NCBI GenBank assembly: GCA_963995525.1
Contig: OZ023211.1
Span: 348,598-412,597 of the forward strand
Length of the DNA stretch: 64,000 nt
Direction of reading: 5' to 3'
DNA from: Escarpia spicata
Taxonomy: Eukaryota; Annelida; Polychaeta; Sabellida; Siboglinidae
Shown: piece after piece, positions 41,801 through 50,800 of the stretch
Position numbering within the stretch: position 1 is the first letter of the stretch
How the letters are laid out: each line of letters starts with the position of its first letter
Position numbers and translations under genes: made by a program
The notes under the pieces: generated by a model
What the model was told of the DNA's origin: nothing
What the model saw: the letters and a program-made list of their open reading frames with translations, nothing else
Database searches by the model: none

Positions 41801-44800
41801 CCTCTATGAGAGTAGGACAGAATGACAGAACTTGACAGGTAGAAGACTCGTCAAAAGAGGGGAACAGAGCAATGTGGTAAGTGACCAGTGTGGAGGGAGG
41901 TATTGTGCACTGACCTTGAGTTTCTTCTGGACGGCGGTCAAGTTGTCCATGTCCTGGGCACGAGCTGCCTCGAGACCCTGCATCTTCTGCTGCAGGGCCG
42001 CCAGCTCCTGTTCCGCTCTGCCACTTGCCTGTTTCATCTTTTCCATGTCCTGTCGTATCGTTTGCGCCTTGTGTGACTCGCGACGCAACTCTTCCGTCGT
42101 CTCGTTCAACTTCTTCGACAGCACCGCCTCGGTGTCACGCTGAAATGATTTACCCAACAAGTTAGATCACACCTTCAACATACTAGCACGTCCCCTGAGA
42201 AGGCATTACTTGAATGGTCACTGTTTCTAAACACTGTATGAGATCAAATGTTACTAAATCACACTGAAGTATGAAGTCTACATTAGATGTTGAGTGGCAA
42301 GGTCTTCATGAAGACCACTGTCCTAAACAGTTAACTGTAAAATTACTTGGACATCTAAACACTGGGGCTCATTAAAACACATTTGGATAATAAATGTTTG
42401 AATAGATATACTCTATGACACATCACAGTTACAAACTGTTGACTTTGTACATTTTTTTACTGAAATTAATTGCTCTCTTTTAGTAACCATGTCTGTTTCA
42501 TTATCTGGAATCACCCTCTGACGCCAGGGGTGGTTCACTGAATCACCCTCTCAGGCCAATGGTGGTTTATTGAATCACCCTTTGAGGCCAGGGGTGATTC
42601 ATTGAATCACCCTCCCAGGCCAGGGTGGGAACCAGTCAACTTCAAAGCACTTTGCAGATACTCATGTACTTTGGTGTGGAGTGTGGGAACCAGTCAACTT
42701 CAAAGCACCTTGCAGGTACTTATGTCTGTCCCCCCAATATGTGCAGCTGTTTAGTATTTGAAAATTGTGTTTACAATTTGACCAGTTCATCTTAAGATGT
42801 TGATAACATTATTCCTTCATCAGCCGACCATGAGACAGAGTAAATGACATGGACCTGTGCAGCCTCCAGTTTGGCGATCTGGTCCTTGTAGCCGTTGATC
42901 TTGCTGTCCATGTTCTTCTTCAGGTTCTCAGCAGCGTTTGTCTTCAATACGTTCTTCGTCAGCTCATCCTGCATGATCTTGAGTTGCTTCTTCAGGTTGT
43001 CGATGTCCACACCACCCGACGCCACTCTGTCACAGCCACGCAATCATGTCAACAACAACCAATGTCCACACCACTCTGTCACACAGCCACGCAATCATGT
43101 CAACAACAACCAATGTCCACACCACTCTGTTACACAGCCACGCAATCATGTCAACAACAACCAATGTCCACACCACTCTGTCACACAGCCACGCAATCAT
43201 GTCAACAACAACCAATGTCCACACCACTCTGTCACAGAGCCACGCAATCATGTCAACAACAACCAATGTCCACACCACTCAGTCACACAGCCACGCAATC
43301 ATGTCAACAACAAACAATGTCCACATCACTCTGTCACACAGCCATGCAATCATGTCAACAACAACCAATGTCCACACCACTCTGTCACACAGCCACACAA
43401 TCATGTCAACAACAACCAATGTCCATACCACTCTGTCACACAGCCACGCAATCATGTCAACAACAACCAATGTCCATACCACTCTGTCACACAGCCACGC
43501 AATCATGTCAACAACAACCACTGTCACACAGCCACGTAATCATGTCAACAACAACCAATGTCCACACCACTCTGTCATACAGCCACGCAATCATGTCAAC
43601 AACAACCAATGTCCACACTACTCTGTCACACAGCCACGTAATCATGTCAACAACAACCAATGTCCATACCACCCTGTCATACAGCCACGCAATCATGTCA
43701 ACAACAACCAATGTCCACACCACTCTGTCACACAGCCACGCAATCATGTCAACAACAACCAATGTCCATACCACTCTGTCACACAGCCATGCAATCATGT
43801 CAACAACAACCAATGTCCATACCACCCTGTCACACATTCATGTCAACAAAAACCAATGTCCACACCACTCTGTCACACAGCCACGCAATCATGTCAACAA
43901 CAACCAATGTCCACACCACTCTGTCACACAGCCACGCAATCATGTCAACAACAACCAATGTCCATACCACTCTGTCACACAGCCACGCAATCATGTCAAC
44001 AACAACCAATGTCCATACCACCCTGTCACACAATCATGTCAACAAAAACCAATGTCCACACCACTCTGTCACACAGCCATGCAATCATGTCAACAACAAC
44101 CAATGTCCACACCACCCTGTCACACAGCCACGCAATCATGTCAACAACAACCAATGTCCATACCACCCTGTCACACAGCCACGCAATCATGTCAACAACA
44201 ACCAATGTCCATACCACCCTGTCACACAGCCACGCAATCATGTCAACAACAACCAATGTCCACACCACTCTGTCACACAGCCACGCAATCATGTCAACAA
44301 CAACCAATGTCGACACTACTCTGTCACACAGTCATGCAATCATGTCAACAACAACCAATGTCCATACCACCCTGTCAAACAGCCACGCAATCATGTCAAC
44401 AACAACCAATGTCCATACCACCCTGTCACACAGCCACGCAATCATGTCAACAACAACCAATGTCCACACTACTCTGTCACACAGCCATGCAATCATGTCA
44501 ACAACAACCAATGTCCACACCACTCATGTCACACAGCCATGCAATCATGTCAACAACAACCAATGTCCACATTACTCTGTCACACAACCATGCAATCATG
44601 TCAACAACAACCAATGTCCATACCACCCTGTCACACAGCCACGCAATCATGTCAACAACAACCAATGTCCATACCACCCTGTCACACAGCCACGCAATCA
44701 TGTCAACAACAACCAATGTCCACACCACTCTGTCACACAGCCACGCAATCATGTCAACAACAACCAATGTCCACACTACTCTGTCACACAGTCATGCAAT

Positions 44801-47800
44801 CATGTCAACAACAACCAATGTCCACACCACTCTGTCACACAGCCATGCAATCATGTCAACAACAACCAATGTCCATACCACCCTGTCAAACAGCCACGCA
44901 ATCATGTCAACAACAACCAATGTCCATACCACCCTGTCACACAGCCACGCAATCATGTCAACAACAACCAATGTCCACACTACTCTGTCACACAGCCATG
45001 CAATCATGTCAACAACAACCAATGTCCACACCACTCATGTCACACAGCCATGCAATCATGTCAACAACAACCAATGTCCATACCACTCTGTCACACAGCC
45101 ATGCAATCATGTCAACAACAACCAATGTCCATACCACCCTGTCACACAGCCACGCAATCATGTCAACAACAACCAATGTCCATACCACCCTGTTACACAG
45201 CCATGCAATCATGTCAACAACAACCAATGTCCATACCACTCTGTCACACAGCCATGCAATCATGTCAACAACAACCAATGTCCACACCACTCATGTCACA
45301 CAGCCACGCAATCATGTCAACAACAACCAATGTCCACACCACTCTGTCACACAGCCACGCAATCATGTCAACAACAACCAATGTCCACACCACTCTGTCA
45401 CACAGCCATGCAATCATGTCAACAACAACCAATGTCCACATTACTCTGTCACACAGCCATGCAATCATGTCAACAACAACCAATGTCCATACCACCCTGT
45501 CACACAGCCACACAATCATGTCAACAACAACCAATGTCCATACCACCCTGTCACACAGCCACGCAATCATGTCAACAACAACCAATGTCCACACCACTCT
45601 GTCACACAGCCACGCAATCATGTCAACAACAACCAATGTCCACACTACTCTGTCACACAGTCATGCAATCATGTCAACAACAACCAATGTCCACACCACT
45701 CTGTCACACAGCCATGCAATCATGTCAACAACAACCAATGTCCATACCACTCTGTCACACAGCCATGCAATCATGTCAACAACAACCAATGTCCATACCA
45801 CCCTGTCAAACAGCCACGCAATCATGTCAACAACAACCAATGTCCATACCACCCTGTCACACAGCCACGCAATCATGTCAACAACAACCAATGTCCACAC
45901 TACTCTGTCACACAGCCATGCAATCATGTCAACAACAACCAATGTCCATACCACCCTGTCACACAGCCACGCAATCATGTCAACAACAACCAATGTCCAC
46001 ACTACTCTGTCACACAGTCATGCAATCATGTCAACAACAACCAATGTCCACACCACTCTGTCACACAGCCATGCAATCATGTCAACAACAACCAATGTCC
46101 ACACCACTCTGTCACACAGCCACGCAATCATGTCAACAACAACCAATGTCCACACTACTCTGTCACACAGTCATGCCATCATGTCAACAACAACCAATGT
46201 CCACACCACTCTGTCACACAGCCATGCAATCATGTCAACAACAACCAATGTCCATACCACTCTGTCACACAGCCATGCAATCATGTCAACAACAACCAAT
46301 GTCCATACCACCCTGTCAAACAGCCACGCAATCATGTCAACAACAACCAATGTCCATACCACTCTGTCACACAGCCACGCAATCATGTCAACAACAACCA
46401 ATGTCCACACCACTCTGTCACACAGCCATGCAATCATGTCAACAACAACCAATGTCCACACCACTCATGTCACACAGCCATGCAATCATGTCAACAACAA
46501 CCAATGTCCACACTACTCTGTCACACAGTCATGCAATCATGTCAACAAGCAAGGTTTTAACTACAAAAGGTGCTTTTTATGTCATTCTTTCTCTGTATGT
46601 TTTAGTTTAGTTAGCCAAATTTCAGCAACTTTTTGATTAAGCAGTGTTCAGTAGTAAATTATAAGTAGCTATAAAATTTAGTGTTTCAGTGTTATCATGC
46701 CATGACACAGTCGCACTCACTGGCTTGCTGTCATTGTTTCCTTCAGCTGCTTGTTCTCGCTGCGTAGCTGTGCCACTAGCGCCCTCTGGTCCTCGCCGCC
46801 GACACTAGCCTTCAACTGGTCGAGCTGCATGCGTGTGGTCTGTACCTCAGTCGTGTGTTGGTCGTGTGTCGCTTGCATGCGTGCGTGCAGGGCCTCGATC
46901 TCATGACTCTGAAGCAATAGTCACATCAGAAGGCAGACAAAGACAGGCACTGCCAGACAGACCGACAGACACAGGCACTACCAGACAGACAGACAGACAC
47001 AGGCACTACCAGACAAACAGACAGACACAGGCACTGCCAGACAGACACAAGCACTGCCATGCCAAACAGACAGACACAGGCACTGTCAGACAGAGAGACA
47101 CAGTGCCTAGACAGACAGATACAGGCGTGGACAGACAGACACAGGCACTGCCAGACAGACAGATGGACGGACAGACAAATACACTGCTAGACATACAGAT
47201 GGATGAATGGTGCACGGACGGACGGACAGACACATGGACAAGCTGCCAGATGGACAGCCAGACAGACAAACGGACAGACAGACTCATATGGACACATTAC
47301 CATGTGATGATGCAGAATGCTTCACTGACAGACATACACCAACGTACAGAGCTGGTTTCAATTATGTAATTGATTGGAAGTAAAACAAGCTTTAACAGCA
47401 AGTTGTTGCTTAGAATCTCCCGACAAAACGGGTCTGTTGACACTGTACAGTGTAGCATCGATTTTGTGTGTGTGGCGCCATCTGTTGGATACAGAATGTC
47501 TCATGCAGTGCCATCTTGCCAACAATCCATTTGCCGACATGAATAATATTTACATTATCACGTAACTAGCATTCAATGCATATTAGCAACAAATTATTTT
47601 TTATAAATGTTCACACTGGATGCAGGAAACAGGTATATTATTGAATGAATGAGTGAATGAATGAATGAAAGTTTATTCAACAACAACGTAATACATGCAC
47701 AGTATGGTGTGCTGAAAAGGTATATTATTAAGATTCTCCATCAGTAAACTGACCATACAGCTTATCTGTCTGCCAATTACTGCAACACACTGTAAATTAC

Positions 47801-50800
47801 AGATGAATAATTAAAATATTATTTTTGTACCGATGAATAAAATGCTGTTTTGGTGCTATGCACTAGCTGTGCTGCCAAATGTAATGATACTGGGCACTAA
47901 AATATTTAGAATGAAATACTATGCAATCATTACTAAATACTTGTTTTATACAAACAACAACTTGGGTGCAGACAAAGCTGCTGATTAAATAGCCCTTTCT
48001 GCAGGGTGTTTCTCATTATATTAATACAACAGGCATGGTATTGTTCTTCATGCATTTTTACAGTCTTCTTAGCAAAGTTTAAATCATTCATTAATGAAGT
48101 CGCACCATAGAACAACCATAGCACATTTTGACATGCCAATTTCATGGTGATGAAGTCAGCAGATATTTTGTAATTTTAAATATTGATTACATTTACTAAA
48201 CAAATGTTATTATTAAACAAAACTGTGCCATATGAAATAGACTGCCTCATTACCAGTGGCAATGAGAGAGACAGCTGTAAGTCACCTGTGAAGTGATGCG
48301 GTCGTGGGAATGTTTCTCAAGCTGGGCATACTTCTGATTCTCCTGAGCCAACTCCTGTTTCAACGCCTTCACCTGGGTGTTGGCTGCCATCGCCCGCGAC
48401 TGCTCTGTAACACACGTTACTGAATGATGTACTCTATAACACACGTTACTGAATTATTTAGTCTGTAATGCACATGTTACTATGCATTCTGTAACACATA
48501 TTACTGAATAATTTACTCTGTAACCTATGCTACTGAATGATCTACATAGTAACACAAACATTATTTAATCATTTACTTTGTAATATGCATGTTACTGAAT
48601 GACTGATCTGCTGAACCAGGGATAGACTTTGTAACAGGCATGGTACCGAAATTACCTGTTCAACCAAGGATATAATCCTTAACATAATAAAAAGAGTAAT
48701 TTTTGAAGGAAGCAAATCGATAGCTTGTAGAATCTTAATCTGGTGCACAACAGAGCTGTCAGGAACAGATCAGGAGATTCTGAAAGGTATTTACATACTT
48801 CCTCTAAAATGAACAATAGCCAAGTTTCAGCCTGCCCACAGGTACTGATGACACATGCTAAACTGTGCATTTACTTGTCACTGTAAACCCGTTATGATTT
48901 ATATTTCTTTCACATCTGATGTAACAATGTTCACTTCAAGAAGATTAATTTTATTCAGGCTACTTAAATGTATTTTATCAAGCAAAAAAATGCCAGTTAA
49001 TTCACATTCAACTACATGTATATAATATGTGCCGCATCTTTCAGTTATTAAAAGCCAAACACCATCTGTAAAGCTAAGACCCCTTGAGAATAATTCAAAA
49101 CAATCTAGGCCCACTCTTGTTGTCACCCACTCTTGCTGTCACCCACTCTTGTTGTCACCCACTCTTGTTGTCACCACTCTTGTTGTCACCCACTCTTGTT
49201 GCCACCCACTCTTGTTGTCACCCACTCTTGTTGTCCCGCAGTGATTAAACCGTAGCATAAACATACAACCTATTTGATAACATTATTTTGATTGCTCAGT
49301 AACCGATTACTTACTTAAGTAGACTCAGTCCCAAAATTACTTATGTTCTATAATACTAGACTGAACGTAGTCTGGCCTGGGTGATAAAGGCTCTAAATTG
49401 TAAAAATTAATGTTTTAACATGTTTTTTTAATTTCCATTTGTAATGTGTTCTGATGATGACACTTATCAAACATACATGCATTAGATCAAACATATATTG
49501 GCACTTGGATGAATGTTTAACAGATGGCACATCGATTGATGGCCATGTGACTTCGTTTATAGCAAGCAATGGGGAATCTGTTGTAAATGGCACAGTACTC
49601 GTCTCAAACTTATAACTAGTGTCAGCAACAGGTCAAACAGGTGTCAGTTGTCCAGGCAACACAAATTTAATTTAATTAACCCGTACTATTGTCTGTGGGC
49701 ATGCCTGTCACGGTCACTAGTTATTTGGGTTGGCTCGATGAGCGGTCATTAAAAATAACTCTAAGAGAGGCGGACGTGAATAATCTAGTGATATACCGCT
49801 GATAATGTCAATAAAATTAATAGTGACCATAATGATGTTTCGCCAAATAGTGAACTGTTTCTGTCAGACCAACTATCAGGTAGTGGGGTAGACATCCTCA
49901 ATCAATGCTCTATCATTCATGAGATAGAAATATACCCATGTGTTTTGATGTCATTTGATGTGCGTGCTGACTATTTGTAGTTGGTGTCATGTGATTAAAT
50001 AATGGCATAAGTTATGAGAACAAACAAAACATAAAGCTGACATGGGTTTCTTAGGGAGCCGAATAGTGGGATAATTCAATTTGTGCAGAGGTGGTATAGA
50101 GTGGAGTGGGCCAGAGGACAGTCTTTGGTTGGGGTTGTGATGCTCCAGTGCAGGCCAGGGGTGTATGTAAGTGTTGCAATGTCTCTCCCATGGTTTCACG
50201 TCTAATAATATATTTTATTTAATATAGCGCCAGATCTAATTATAAATTGTTCGTGGCGCTTTACAACATGTAGAACCCCCTAGGATATCAATGTCCACTA
50301 CAAGTCCAACCAACTGTCCACCTTGTTAATATGGCAGTGGCTTGTGTTGGCCCGTCATTTGCTGATAACCATCTTCACGACAATGGCAACTCACTGGTCA
50401 CAGGCACAACCAGCAAACAATGACCGTGTCCACGTATACAATGGTACCAGATGGTGGCATATTCTCAAGTCATGACGTTGTGCATTATGCATGACCTGGC
50501 AACTCCACACGGCAGTCTGCATAATGCATTCTGCTGCGTACACATTGTGCAGCGTCTGTCTAAATGTACACTTCATTCACATTTTCACCAACTCTCTCAC
50601 AATAAAGTCAATGCTAGACATTATAAATTTACTTTTCATCAACATTTTGTGCATTTCACTAGTTACCTAGTACTAAAGCTGTTGTAAATTTACAATTCAT
50701 TATCTATACTGAAGTCAGTGCAATGCAGCTGGTTGTTGTAAATTTACATTTCATCATTACGTGATGTGCATCTTTTTTATTCAGACACTGTACAACATCT

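Noticed and set aside
42849..46610. 1253-codon plus-strand open frame and similar frames over the 51-bp array
   Set aside because: It is a stop-free 17-codon repeat open in several frames on both strands, and its left end is simply the antisense of exon 5.
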